Position numbers and translations under genes: made by a program. DNA of 64,000 bases from Bacteroidetes bacterium RIFCSPLOWO2_12_FULL_37_12 (lineage in GTDB: Bacteria > Bacteroidota > Bacteroidia > 2-12-FULL-37-12), in contig MEPC01000002.1 in the NCBI GenBank assembly GCA_001769655.1, forward strand, positions 97,656 to 161,655, in the 5' to 3' direction. Positions 27,145-36,552 of this stretch are shown here, piece after piece (the first letter of the stretch is position 1; each line of letters begins with the position of its first letter). The notes under the pieces are model-generated. The model had not been told where the DNA came from. It did not search any database and was given only the letters and a program-made list of their open reading frames with translations.

Positions 27145-28809
27145 CTACCGCACATATACATCCACCCTTCTGTTAATCCTGCTGATTCCGGGTGTCAGCG
27201 GTTCAGCTTCCCCTTTCGATTCAGCAGTGATTCTTTCAGCAGATAGTTGATATTTTTTGAGCAGATAATTTCTTAATGCATCCGCCCTGCGCAAACCTAA
27301 CTTAAGGTTAAAATCATCACTACCCGCCGGGTCGGTATTTCCTACAATCTTAATATTAATTCCAGGATTCCATTTAATAGCTCGGGCGATAATGGCAATA
27401 TTTTCATAATTCGATTCATATTTTATAGTGTCACTCCTGCTATCAAAAAATACCGGAGGAAAATAAATTGATGCGGCACCGGCAGATTGTATAGTGACAC
27501 TGATTCCCCGTGAATTTACCAACGCACCGGAAATGGTGTTTGGTTCCTCATCTCTGCTGTCAGGCACTCCATCTTTGTCGGCATCAAGCGCAATGCCCCT
27601 TTCATCCACAGTGACACCCTTTTCTGTAAATGGGTCCATATCCATGCTGTCGGGTACGCCATCGCCGTCAATATCGAGCATGGATTTGTCGCCTATCTGA
27701 TTGGCGGCAATAAACTTCAATTGGTTTTCAAGATTGTTAACTTTATTTTTCAAACTATCCATTTTATCTAATAATTGTTTGTTGGCTATATCAGGATATT
27801 CCGGTTTTCGTGACACCTCTTCATTTTCATCGGTTTCTTTTGGTTTTCCGAATTTATAAGATACCAGAATTTCATGGCTCAATCCTGAAAATTTTAATAC
27901 ATCACCTGCGTACAAATCATACGCATAACCAATGCTGAATTGTTTATTTAAACGGATACCTGCATTGAAAACCATGGCAAAATCCTGCTTATAGGAAGCC
28001 GCTATCCAAGCTTTATCTACAAAGTCAAGCAACATATTTATATCAAACTGCATTCCTGCCGTAGGAGATATTCTCATAAGGAATGAGGGGGTAAATAATA
28101 CCTTGCTTTCTTCTTTGTTGCCGAAAGTAAATTTAGATGAAATCAAATAATGGCGGTTCAATTGAAAATAAGTTTGCTGGTCGGGGGTGCTGAACGTGAC
28201 TTTATTATTCATGAATTGTGGCACCGCGGCGCCTAATTCAAATTTGTTCAGAACTAAGTTAAAACCAAGATTGCCCTCGGGCGCTGTATTGTGAAATGAT
28301 TTAGCAGTGACAAGAGGGTCGATGGTCGGAATAGTCGCCTTTGATAAATCAAGTTGATGGTCAGAAAAGCCAAGTGCCAATCCGAATACAATACCGCTGG
28401 TTTCGGAAAAGCTGGCTTTGTAAGAATAAGAACCACTGGCGCCAATTCTGGAAATCAACCCCGTTTTGTCGCTGAAAATTATTGCGCCTATTCCTGTTTT
28501 TTTATTTTCCAACATCCCATCGCAGGTAATCATGCTCGAGACAGGCGCTCCCGGAAAGTCGCCCCATTGTGCATGATGAAGTAGAAATAAATTATTAGTT
28601 CCGCTGTTGCCTGTATTAGCGGGGTTATTGATAAATTCATTGAGGTAGTATTGATCGAATAAGGGTAATTGTTGTGTGAATCCAATAGTTGCCAAAAGAA
28701 AAAAGGCAATCGTATGAATTACTAACCAGCGGGAAAACTGGAGAGTATTCAAACTAATAATTTGAGTCACTCTATTTAAAAAATTAAACATAAAAGTTAA
28801 TCTGTTCAT
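27145..28809 (-). CDS. PorP/SprF-family outer-membrane protein fused to an OmpA peptidoglycan-binding domain
   Basis: This is a 554-residue outer-membrane protein. After a signal peptide, residues about 47-340 form a PorP/SprF-type barrel (LPLFDQYYLNEFINNPANTG, GIGAIIFSDKTGL, SIGYAYDL). A short coiled coil (LLDKMDSLKNKVNNLENQL) and two calcium-binding thrombospondin type-3-like repeats (DIDGDGVPDSMD and DADKDGVPDSRD) follow. Residues about 445-554 are an OmpA domain that anchors to peptidoglycan (IVGNTDPAGS, LRRADALRNYLL, RINRRVDVYV). PorP/SprF proteins work with the type IX secretion and gliding machinery, often paired with a large surface adhesin. The preceding gene on this strand encodes such a type B sorted protein, which supports that pairing. 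Confidence 0.9.
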   Translation of the reverse strand: MNRLTFMFNFLNRVTQIISLNTLQFSRWLVIHTIAFFLLATIGFTQQLPLFDQYYLNEFINNPANTGNSGTNNLFLLHHAQWGDFPGAPVSSMITCDGMLENKKTGIGAIIFSDKTGLISRIGASGSYSYKASFSETSGIVFGLALGFSDHQLDLSKATIPTIDPLVTAKSFHNTAPEGNLGFNLVLNKFELGAAVPQFMNNKVTFSTPDQQTYFQLNRHYLISSKFTFGNKEESKVLFTPSFLMRISPTAGMQFDINMLLDFVDKAWIAASYKQDFAMVFNAGIRLNKQFSIGYAYDLYAGDVLKFSGLSHEILVSYKFGKPKETDENEEVSRKPEYPDIANKQLLDKMDSLKNKVNNLENQLKFIAANQIGDKSMLDIDGDGVPDSMDMDPFTEKGVTVDERGIALDADKDGVPDSRDEEPNTISGALVNSRGISVTIQSAGAASIYFPPVFFDSRSDTIKYESNYENIAIIARAIKWNPGINIKIVGNTDPAGSDDFNLKLGLRRADALRNYLLKKYQLSAERITAESKGEAEPLTPGISRINRRVDVYVR

Positions 28810-28824
28810 TTTTTGTTTCTATTG

Positions 28825-28866
28825 CATCTAACCATCTAACTATCAAACCATCTAACCATCTAACCC
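28825..28866. repeat. 8-bp tandem array (CATCTAAC)
   Basis: Copies of ACCATCTA, CATCTAAC and close variants fill the spacer between the PorP/OmpA gene and its upstream neighbour. The same unit recurs at 42431-42470. Confidence 0.8.
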
Positions 28867-28869
28867 CTT

Positions 28870-30102
28870 TCACTCCCCCCCCGATAATATCAATATCGAC
28901 CCCTTAAAAACTTTTGATGAACCCGGACAATCCATCATATAAAAATAAGTCCCATCTGGTAATACACTGCCCGAAAATTTTCCATCCCAATCATTTGTGT
29001 AGCCGGTTTTGCTAAGAATCAACGTGCCAAAACGATTGAAAATTGTCAACTTGCAATCGGGGTAGTCCTCCGTATTTTCAATATTCCAGGTATCATTTTT
29101 CCCATCACTATTTGGTGTGAATAATGATGAAAACACAAAATAATAATCTTTTATAACTTTTATATTAACACCCTCATTATCAGTACATCCATTAGCATCA
29201 GTAATAGTAAGAATATAAGTAATATCTGACAAGGGTTTTGCCTCCGGGTTAGCAACAGATGTAAAATCTAAACCGGTGGCTGGTGACCAGGAATAGGCAA
29301 TCCCTCCGCTTCCGTTTAAAAAAACAGAATACCCATAGCTGATAGTTGTGTCACTGATTGCCTCTGCTTTTGCAGGGGGATAAACTGTAACCGTATCTAT
29401 ATCAGAAGTATCATTTGGGCATAAACCATTTTTGACTATAACCCTGTAAAAAGTGGTCTTAACGGCATTTGATTTCAGCGAGTCGTTTTGTGAATTAATG
29501 ATAGACCAATGAAGACCATTGTCATCCGATGATTCCCAAAAAAGGATACTCCCATTGAAACCACTCAGAGCCAACGTATCGGTAAATAAACCGGTGCAGA
29601 CGCTGGTATCGGGGGTAAGATTACCACCGGCTGAAAGCGATGAACAAATTACAGGACTTTGCCTCATGCTGTCATTTTGAGGAAACGTATCCCGGGGAAT
29701 TCTGAGGATTACATCAAAATTATACGTTCCCTGTACAGACATATTTACTGTGTTGGTAAATGTGTATTTATAAAAAGTATTCGGGTAAATTGTATCCTGA
29801 AATGATTCAGTGAAAAGCAGAATTCCGTTGTTTTTGAGCGTAATAAAAATATTTCCGGCAGGGGGTGACTGGATTGTATCAGCATAATTAAAAAATTCAA
29901 CGCTAATTTTTTCGGTGGCAGAAAGAGCGCAACCGCTTAGTGGGGCAATAATTTTAGGATTTCCGGCGTCCCATGGTTGGGAGAAGGTTGCGTTACTGAA
30001 TAATGTAATAAGGAAAAGGAGGGGTATCTTTTTCAAGAGCTTATTCAATTTTGGGGGCAAAGATAATGAGAATAATGATATCAAACTACTTAAATAAGAC
30101 AT
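28870..30102 (-). CDS. Secreted protein with gliding-type (T9SS type B) C-terminal domain
   Basis: This 410-residue secreted protein has a signal peptide (KIPLLFLITLFSNATFSQP). Its body consists of beta-sandwich segments of Ig/PKD-like type, including VCTGLFTDTLALSGFNGS and AISDTTISYGYSVFLNGSGG. The last 85 residues are a CHU_C/gliding-motility-associated domain: LFTPNSDGKNDTWNI, LTIFNRFGTLI, NDWDGKFSGSVLPDGTYFY and FKGSILIL. Type B signals send proteins through T9SS to the surface, commonly with a PorP/SprF partner; that partner is the next gene. It is shorter than SprB-type adhesins. The start is the first ATG; another could lie slightly downstream without changing the signal peptide. Confidence 0.88.
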   Translation of the reverse strand: MSYLSSLISLFSLSLPPKLNKLLKKIPLLFLITLFSNATFSQPWDAGNPKIIAPLSGCALSATEKISVEFFNYADTIQSPPAGNIFITLKNNGILLFTESFQDTIYPNTFYKYTFTNTVNMSVQGTYNFDVILRIPRDTFPQNDSMRQSPVICSSLSAGGNLTPDTSVCTGLFTDTLALSGFNGSILFWESSDDNGLHWSIINSQNDSLKSNAVKTTFYRVIVKNGLCPNDTSDIDTVTVYPPAKAEAISDTTISYGYSVFLNGSGGIAYSWSPATGLDFTSVANPEAKPLSDITYILTITDANGCTDNEGVNIKVIKDYYFVFSSLFTPNSDGKNDTWNIENTEDYPDCKLTIFNRFGTLILSKTGYTNDWDGKFSGSVLPDGTYFYMMDCPGSSKVFKGSILILSGGE

Positions 30103-30341
30103 AAAGTTATTTATAACTGCTCAGCAGATATCATTAGCCATAAGAAGAAACAAATAATATAAAACAAAAAATATTTAATGTTAAACGAAAACACAAATCA
30201 TCTAAAAACACTTATACATTTTTTGTTTAGTGTTTTATGTTTAGTGTTGTTCTTTTAGAGGAAAAGTAGCTATGTGTTGAGTAGTTACAGTTGTTTTAAT
30301 TCTGTACAGTCGTATCCAAGCATTTACCGATGAATTTACTA

Positions 30342-30372
30342 TTGCGTTACATCTGGTAAATAACTATTTTTG
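30342..30372 (+). promoter_or_regulatory. Promoter (TTG-N20-TATTTTTG) for the aldehyde dehydrogenase gene
   Basis: TTG at 30342-30344 and TATTTTTG at 30365-30372 are spaced as in Bacteroidota sigma-ABfr promoters. The ATG at 30389 follows after 16 bases. The upstream gap from 30103 also holds an AACAC/TTTAGTGTT-type repeat near 30180-30245 and nothing else recognisable. Confidence 0.55.
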
Positions 30373-30388
30373 TTCCAAAATTCAAACT

Positions 30389-31780
30389 ATGCCCCCCCTC
30401 CAAGTCCTTAACCCCTGGAATCGCACCCTTGTCGCTGAAATTCCTTTTACCGGCGAAAAGGAAATTGAAAATATTTTTGAAAGAGCATTTGCACTTTCAA
30501 AAAATATAAACCAGCAATTAACTAAAATAAAACGCATTGAAATCCTCGAGAATTTAGTCCGTCTTATGAATGGTTTACGCGATGACTTGATTACTACCGC
30601 ATTAAAAGAAGGAGGGAAGCCCTATACCGATACAAAAGTTGAAGTGGACAGAGCTATTCAGGGTGTCAAAATTGCCATAAGGGAAATACATACTCTTGCA
30701 GGGACTGAAATCCCTATGGGGATTACTCCTTCATCAGCAAACCGGTTGGCATTTACACTATTAGAGCCCATCGGAGTAGTTCTTGCTTACAGCGCTTTCA
30801 ATCACCCATTAAATCTGATTGTACATCAGGTAGTGCCTGCCATTGCCACCGGTTGTCCGGTCATCATAAAACCTGCGCCGGTGACACCGGTTTCCTGCCT
30901 GAATTTTGTAAAGATGCTTGCAGATGCAGGATTACCCGAAGGTTGGTGCCAGCCCATAATCTGTGATAATGCCACTGCGGAAAAAATGGTCAGTGACACA
31001 AGGATAAACTATTTCAATTTCATTGGTTCTGCAAAGATCGGTTGGCATCTTCATTCCTTACTTGCTCCCGGGGTACGTTGTACTCTTGAACATGGTGGTG
31101 CCGCACCGGTGATTGTTTGCGAAGATGCAAATCTTACCGACATGCTACCGCTGATAACAAAAGGAGGATATTACCATGCAGGTCAGGTTTGTGTTTCAGT
31201 GCAACGGGTTTTTGTACCTGAAAATTTATTGGAGCAAATAGCAAATGAAATTTCTTCATTAGCAGGTAAAATGAAAGTAGGAGACCCGGCTGAAGAATCT
31301 ACTGCTATTGGTCCCCTGATTAGAATTGATGAAATGGCACGTCTTGAAGAATGGGTGAAAGAAGCGGAAATGTCAGGCGGTAATGTTGTTACTGGTGGTA
31401 AACGATTCAGTGACACAAGTTTTTTACCAACACTGATTGTTAATCCCTCTCAAAAAGCAAAAGTTTCTACTCACGAAATTTTTGGACCTGTAATCTGTTT
31501 ATATTCCTATAAAAATATAGATGAAGCTATTTCCGTTGCAAATAATCTATCATTCAATTTTCAATCGGCAGTATTTACTTCAAACCTTGACAAAGCATTT
31601 TATTGTATTCAACGATTAAAAGGTTCTGCCATTATGGTGAATGACAGCACTACTTTCCGGGCGGACTGGATGCCTTTTGGTGGACATGGTTATTCGGGTA
31701 TAGGCACGGGGGGAATTCCACATACCATGAAAGAAATGAGTAAAGAGAAATTAGTGGTATGGCGGAGTGCATGGGTATAA
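30389..31780 (+). CDS. Aldehyde dehydrogenase family protein
   Basis: This 463-residue NAD(P)-dependent aldehyde dehydrogenase is probably soluble and tetrameric. The active-site signature is LEHGGAAPVIV with the general-base glutamate and, 34 residues on, the catalytic cysteine in GGYYHAGQVCVSVQR. The usual LELGG is LEHGG here, which is seen in phosphonoacetaldehyde- and lactaldehyde-type members. PAPVTPVSCL and NFIGSAKIGWHL belong to the nucleotide-binding domain. The substrate cannot be assigned, and the gene stands alone with its own promoter. A start upstream of the ATG is excluded by the promoter. Confidence 0.9.
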   Translation: MPPLQVLNPWNRTLVAEIPFTGEKEIENIFERAFALSKNINQQLTKIKRIEILENLVRLMNGLRDDLITTALKEGGKPYTDTKVEVDRAIQGVKIAIREIHTLAGTEIPMGITPSSANRLAFTLLEPIGVVLAYSAFNHPLNLIVHQVVPAIATGCPVIIKPAPVTPVSCLNFVKMLADAGLPEGWCQPIICDNATAEKMVSDTRINYFNFIGSAKIGWHLHSLLAPGVRCTLEHGGAAPVIVCEDANLTDMLPLITKGGYYHAGQVCVSVQRVFVPENLLEQIANEISSLAGKMKVGDPAEESTAIGPLIRIDEMARLEEWVKEAEMSGGNVVTGGKRFSDTSFLPTLIVNPSQKAKVSTHEIFGPVICLYSYKNIDEAISVANNLSFNFQSAVFTSNLDKAFYCIQRLKGSAIMVNDSTTFRADWMPFGGHGYSGIGTGGIPHTMKEMSKEKLVVWRSAWV

Positions 31781-31798
31781 AATTTTTTTACAAAAACC

Positions 31799-31829
31799 TT
31801 TGTAATTTTAAAATAAAATAGTACTTTCG
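31799..31829 (+). promoter_or_regulatory. Promoter (TTTG-N19-TACTTTCG) for the T9SS propeller gene
   Basis: TTTG at 31799-31802 and TACTTTCG at 31822-31829 form a good Bacteroidota promoter. The leader to the ATG at 31930 would be about 95 bases; no riboswitch-like fold was recognised in it. Confidence 0.5.
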
Positions 31830-31929
31830 TATCATCAAATTAAATCAAAGCAGGGTTATTTTAACTCAACAAGCTTGTGAACCTTGACAATTTGTGACTA
31901 ATTAATAATCATTCTTTAAATCAAAAAAG

Positions 31930-33621
31930 ATGAAGAAATTTACATTTATTGTAATTATTACCTTATTTAGTTGTAGTTACGCAATATCACAACAATGGCT
32001 TTGGACAAAATCATTTGGGTCATCTAAAAATGACAAGGGTTTAAAATTTTGTTCCGATTCTGAAGAAAATTTATTTGTAACAGGCTATTTTGCTGACACG
32101 CTATTTATTGAAAGCGATACGTTTATATCAAAAGGAGGAAATAGTGATATTTTTATTATGAAGTTTGACAGTTCAGGAAAATACATTTGGGGTAATTCAG
32201 GAGGGGGTTTGAAAAATGATGCAGGTTTGGGAATAGATGTTGATAAAGATGGAAATGTTTATATTGCCGGATACATTCAATCCTCTGTTAGCTTTGATAA
32301 TATAACGTTAAACTCTTTAAATGGGAAAGATATAGTTTTATTAAAATATAATACAAACGGAAAATGTGTTTGGGCTAAAACAGTTGTCGGGTCAGGAGAT
32401 GATTATGCTTATGGAATTGCAGTTAATAAAAAGAGCATTTATGTTGTAGGCGAATTTGCAAGTGAAATTAATTTTGGAAGTGGGTACTTATTAAGAACCA
32501 TATCAAATAATACTGATATGTTTGAAGCAAGGTATGATACAGGCGGTAATTTTATTTCAGCTCATCAAAGTGTTTCTGTTTGTTCTGATTATTTTAGCGG
32601 TGTTTTTTCTGATAAGGAGGGCAATATTTATTTTACAGGAAAAACTCAAGGCACAGAATTCATGGGGTGCTTTATTGGTGCTTATAATCCATCTTATCCC
32701 GATCTCGATGAGTCCTGCTTTATAGCAAAATATGATTCATTAGAAAATTGTTTGTGGACTAAAAGTTTTACTAGCAATTCTTGGTCAGGGACTACCTCTG
32801 CCTCAATTGATGTTCAGGGAAATGTTTATGTAACAGGTTATTTTATTGATACTCTTATTATAAACAACATTATTATCCCCTCGTTGGGAGAAAAGGATGT
32901 GGCAACTCTGAAATTTGATTCTAATGGGAATTTGATTTGGATAAAATGTGGTGGGGGAGGAGAGCTCTCATCGGTTCCGTTTGAAAATCAATACTTTTGG
33001 GGAGATATCGCAAACAGTATTTCTGTTAATAAAAATGGAGATACTTTCATAACAGGTTTCTTCAATAGCTCCGCAAAATTTGGGACATTCAATTTGGCTA
33101 CAACGCAGTATTTTGCAGACATGTTTATAGTCAGCTATGATGCTACAGGCAAGGAATTATGGGCTACATCGGAAGAAATTAAAGATCATCACGGGGCAGG
33201 GAAAGATATCATTGCCAAACATGATAATGTTATATATGTTTTGGGGTATTTTGAAGGAGAAGCTACTTTTGGAAATAAGGTGGTTAAATCAAAAGGAAGT
33301 TTGGATTTTTTTATTTCAAAAATAAAATATGATATGAAAAACAACGTAATTAATGAAGATTTTAATAGTAATGTGAATAATTTGAAAGTTTACCCAAATC
33401 CAACGGATAAATCTCTGATATTTTCCTTAAATCAACCCATAGATTTTCCTCTTGAAGTTAAAATTTTTGATGTAACTGGAAAAGTTATAAGTGAAGCAAA
33501 TGATATTAATAAAAATATTTTCGTTTTCAACACTGAATATTTTACTAAAGGATTATATTTTTATAAATTATATAACAATCGTAAAAAAGCTATTGGAACC
33601 GGAAAATTTTTTATACAATAA
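31930..33621 (+). CDS. Secreted SBBP-type beta-propeller protein with T9SS type A sorting domain
   Basis: This 563-residue secreted protein has a signal peptide (FIVIITLFSCSYAISQQ). The body is a run of SBBP-type propeller repeats of about 50 residues, each with a pattern like W-x-K-S-F-G-S, D-x-x-G-N-V-Y-I/V-x-G-Y-F, F-D-S-x-G-x-x-x-W, for example KDGNVYIAGYI and IDVQGNVYVTGYF. The C-terminal 85 residues are a type A T9SS signal: VYPNPTDKSLIFSL, KIFDVTGKVI and GLYFYKLYNNRKKAIGTGKFFI. It is exported to the cell surface or released; the binding partner is unknown. It stands alone and is convergent with leuS. Confidence 0.88.
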   Translation: MKKFTFIVIITLFSCSYAISQQWLWTKSFGSSKNDKGLKFCSDSEENLFVTGYFADTLFIESDTFISKGGNSDIFIMKFDSSGKYIWGNSGGGLKNDAGLGIDVDKDGNVYIAGYIQSSVSFDNITLNSLNGKDIVLLKYNTNGKCVWAKTVVGSGDDYAYGIAVNKKSIYVVGEFASEINFGSGYLLRTISNNTDMFEARYDTGGNFISAHQSVSVCSDYFSGVFSDKEGNIYFTGKTQGTEFMGCFIGAYNPSYPDLDESCFIAKYDSLENCLWTKSFTSNSWSGTTSASIDVQGNVYVTGYFIDTLIINNIIIPSLGEKDVATLKFDSNGNLIWIKCGGGGELSSVPFENQYFWGDIANSISVNKNGDTFITGFFNSSAKFGTFNLATTQYFADMFIVSYDATGKELWATSEEIKDHHGAGKDIIAKHDNVIYVLGYFEGEATFGNKVVKSKGSLDFFISKIKYDMKNNVINEDFNSNVNNLKVYPNPTDKSLIFSLNQPIDFPLEVKIFDVTGKVISEANDINKNIFVFNTEYFTKGLYFYKLYNNRKKAIGTGKFFIQ

Positions 33622-33707
33622 ACGTTTTTTTATAAAAATCTTAGTTTGCGAAAGTTTCGTGAAATGATCTGTAGATAGCGGATTTCTGCCTTTAAATAAA
33701 ATTGAAG

Positions 33708-36479
33708 TCATACCACCACATTCACAATCCTCCCTTTAACCACAATAACTTTCTTCACCGGAGTGCCATTCAGCCATTTCTTCAACTCTTCTGCCGTCAG
33801 AACTCTTTCCTCAATTTCTTTTTCACTTAAACTCAAGGATAAATTTATTTTAGTCCTCACTTTCCCATTCACCGAAACCGGATATTCAAAAAATGATTCA
33901 GTAATATATTTCCCCTCCCATTCAGGGAATTTTGCATAAATGACACTTTGTGAATTTCCGAGCAGTGACCAGAGCTCTTCGCTGATAAAAGGAGCAAAAG
34001 GGGAAAGTAGAATAGCAAATTTCTCAAGAATTTCTTTTTTATAGCATTTCAAATCAGTCAATTCATTCACACAAATCATAAAATTGCTTACACAGGTATT
34101 GAAAGAATAACGCTCAATATCCTCGCGTGTCTTTTTAATGGTTTTATGAATTGTTTTTAATTCCTGTTCGGTGGGAGTGTCATTTACGACGATCCAATTT
34201 TCATTCTCATCATAAAATAATCGCCAAACTTTTTTCAGGAAACGAAAGACCCCTTCAATCCCATGAGTATTCCAGGGTTTGCTTTGTTCTATAGGTCCCA
34301 GAAACATCTCATATAAACGAAACGTATCCGCTCCGTATTTTGCAATTACATCATCGGGATTCACAACATTGAAACGTGACTTTGACATTTTTTCCACCTC
34401 TACTCCGCAAAAATACTTACCGTCTTCAAGTATGAATTCTGCCTTCTCAAAATCGGGGTTCCACTTGCGAAATTCTTTTATATCCAGCACATCATCATTT
34501 ACAATATTTATATCCACATGCATGGGTGTGGTTTTATAGTCCTTGCGTAAATAATAAGATATAAAAGTATTAGTTCCTTTAATTCTATAAACCAGATTGG
34601 AGCGCCCTTGTATCATACCCTGGTTTATTAATTTGTAAAAGGGTTCGTCATGCGAAACAAGACCCAGATCATAAAGAAACTTATTCCAGAACCGCGCATA
34701 TAGCAAGTGACCGGTTGCATGTTCGGTGCCACCCATGTATAAGTCAACCTGTCCCCAGTATTTTTCATTTTCCGGTGACACAAACGCCTCTTTATTACTT
34801 GCCTCTTTATACCTTATAAAATACCAACTGGAACCAGCCCACCCCGGCATTGTATTACTATCTCTGTGGCATCCGTCAGGCAATTCAATCCAATCTTTCA
34901 CTTTAAATAAAGGTCCTTCTCCGGTACCGGTGGGCTGATACGATTCTGCCTCAGGCAATACTAATGGTAGTTCTTTTTCTTCCAAAGGGTAAGGAATATC
35001 ATTTTTATAATAAACCGGAAATGGCTCTCCCCAATACCGTTGCCGGCTGAATCCTGCATCCCTGAGTTTGTAATTTATTTTACGAAAACCAATATTTTTT
35101 TCCTCAGCTTTTATAATGACACAATGTATGGCATCAGTGACACTCATCCCATTTATAAAGGATGAATTAATCAATGTACCTTCTTTTGCCTCGTATGCTT
35201 CTTTAAATACATCTCCACCACTCACTACTTCCACCAGAGGGAGTTCAAATTTTTTTGCAAAAGCATGGTCTCTGCTGTCATGTGCGGGAACCGCCATAAT
35301 GGCTCCGGTGCCATAACCAAAAATTACATAATCGGAAACCCAAACCGGTATTTTTTCTCCGGAAAAAGGATGAACAACAAAAGCTCCGGTAAATTTTCCG
35401 GTAATATTTTTTACTTCTGCAATTCTTTCACGTTCCGAACGGTTCCGGGCGTATTCTATATAATCCATTACTTCTCTTTTATTCACCGGATTGCAAATCT
35501 CAGGCAATAATTCATGCTCAGGCGCTACTACCATAAACGTGCAACCCAAAATAGTGTCGGGACGGGTTGTAAATATGGTTAACTTTTTTTCTGATTTATA
35601 AAAAGAAAAATTAATCATTGCTCCCTCTGAACGCCCAATCCAGTTTTTTTGCATTTCTTTTACCGCAACGGGCCATTCAATCCGCTCAAGTCCTTCGAGC
35701 AAACGGTCAGCATACGCAGTGATTCTGAGAAACCATTGACGCATTTGCTTTTTAATTACCGGATATCCTCCGCGTTCTGATAATCCGTCTTTAACTTCTT
35801 CATTGGCAAGAACGGTTCCCAGCATGGGACACCAATTCACCGTTGCCTCCTGAAGGAACGCAAGCCGGTAATTCAACAATATTTTTTGTTTAGTTGACTC
35901 ATCAAAATTTCCCCAGTCATTTTCAGAAAATGAAGCAATACTCTCAGAACAGGATGCATGTATGTTTCGATTACCGTTTTTACTGAATTCTGTTATTAAA
36001 TTTTCAATCGCCTCAGCTTTATCAGTAGTTTTGTTATACCATGAGTTATAAAGTTTCAAAAAAATCCATTGTGTCCATCGGTAATATTCAGGATTACAGG
36101 TGCGCACTTCCCGTGACCAGTCGAATGAGAATCCAAGATTTTCTAATTGCTTTCGGTATTGATTAATATTATTTTCGGTAGTCATAGCCGGATGCTGTCC
36201 GGTTTGAATGGCATATTGCTCTGCAGGAAGCCCGAAAGCATCGTATCCCATAGGATGTAATACATTGAAACCTTGCAGTCGTTTATACCGCGCAACAATA
36301 TCGGTAGCCACGTATCCAAGCGGATGTCCTACATGTAGTCCCGAACCGGAAGGGTAGGGGAACATATCGAGAACATAATATTTGGGACGATTTACATCTG
36401 TTTTAGTAAGAAAAACTTTCTCCTCCTCCCACTTGGTTTTCCATTTATTCTCTATTTCAGTGAATTTTTTATCGTACAT
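33708..36479 (-). CDS. leuS: Leucyl-tRNA synthetase
   Basis: This 923-residue class I synthetase charges tRNA-Leu. The HIGH motif appears as HVGH (residues 49-52) within YPSGSGLHVGHPLGYVATD, the editing (CP1) domain includes TFMVVAPEHEL, TTRPDTILGCTF and YGTGAIMAVPAHDSRD, and KMSKS is intact near residue 697 in VEKMSKSRFNVVNPDD. The C-terminal anticodon-binding and tail domains are complete (ending VKKVIVVKGRIVNVVV). The length fits Bacteroidota LeuS, which run longer than the E. coli enzyme. The gene is divergent from the first pseudoprotease-TPR gene with a 73-base spacer; TAAATTTG on the minus strand there may be the -7 box. Confidence 0.97.
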   Translation of the reverse strand: MYDKKFTEIENKWKTKWEEEKVFLTKTDVNRPKYYVLDMFPYPSGSGLHVGHPLGYVATDIVARYKRLQGFNVLHPMGYDAFGLPAEQYAIQTGQHPAMTTENNINQYRKQLENLGFSFDWSREVRTCNPEYYRWTQWIFLKLYNSWYNKTTDKAEAIENLITEFSKNGNRNIHASCSESIASFSENDWGNFDESTKQKILLNYRLAFLQEATVNWCPMLGTVLANEEVKDGLSERGGYPVIKKQMRQWFLRITAYADRLLEGLERIEWPVAVKEMQKNWIGRSEGAMINFSFYKSEKKLTIFTTRPDTILGCTFMVVAPEHELLPEICNPVNKREVMDYIEYARNRSERERIAEVKNITGKFTGAFVVHPFSGEKIPVWVSDYVIFGYGTGAIMAVPAHDSRDHAFAKKFELPLVEVVSGGDVFKEAYEAKEGTLINSSFINGMSVTDAIHCVIIKAEEKNIGFRKINYKLRDAGFSRQRYWGEPFPVYYKNDIPYPLEEKELPLVLPEAESYQPTGTGEGPLFKVKDWIELPDGCHRDSNTMPGWAGSSWYFIRYKEASNKEAFVSPENEKYWGQVDLYMGGTEHATGHLLYARFWNKFLYDLGLVSHDEPFYKLINQGMIQGRSNLVYRIKGTNTFISYYLRKDYKTTPMHVDINIVNDDVLDIKEFRKWNPDFEKAEFILEDGKYFCGVEVEKMSKSRFNVVNPDDVIAKYGADTFRLYEMFLGPIEQSKPWNTHGIEGVFRFLKKVWRLFYDENENWIVVNDTPTEQELKTIHKTIKKTREDIERYSFNTCVSNFMICVNELTDLKCYKKEILEKFAILLSPFAPFISEELWSLLGNSQSVIYAKFPEWEGKYITESFFEYPVSVNGKVRTKINLSLSLSEKEIEERVLTAEELKKWLNGTPVKKVIVVKGRIVNVVV

Positions 36480-36552
36480 TTGCTTTTGAGTAAAAAAATT
36501 TCACAAATTTAGTTCAAAATATTAGTTATTTGTATTAATTTTAAAAAAGAGG

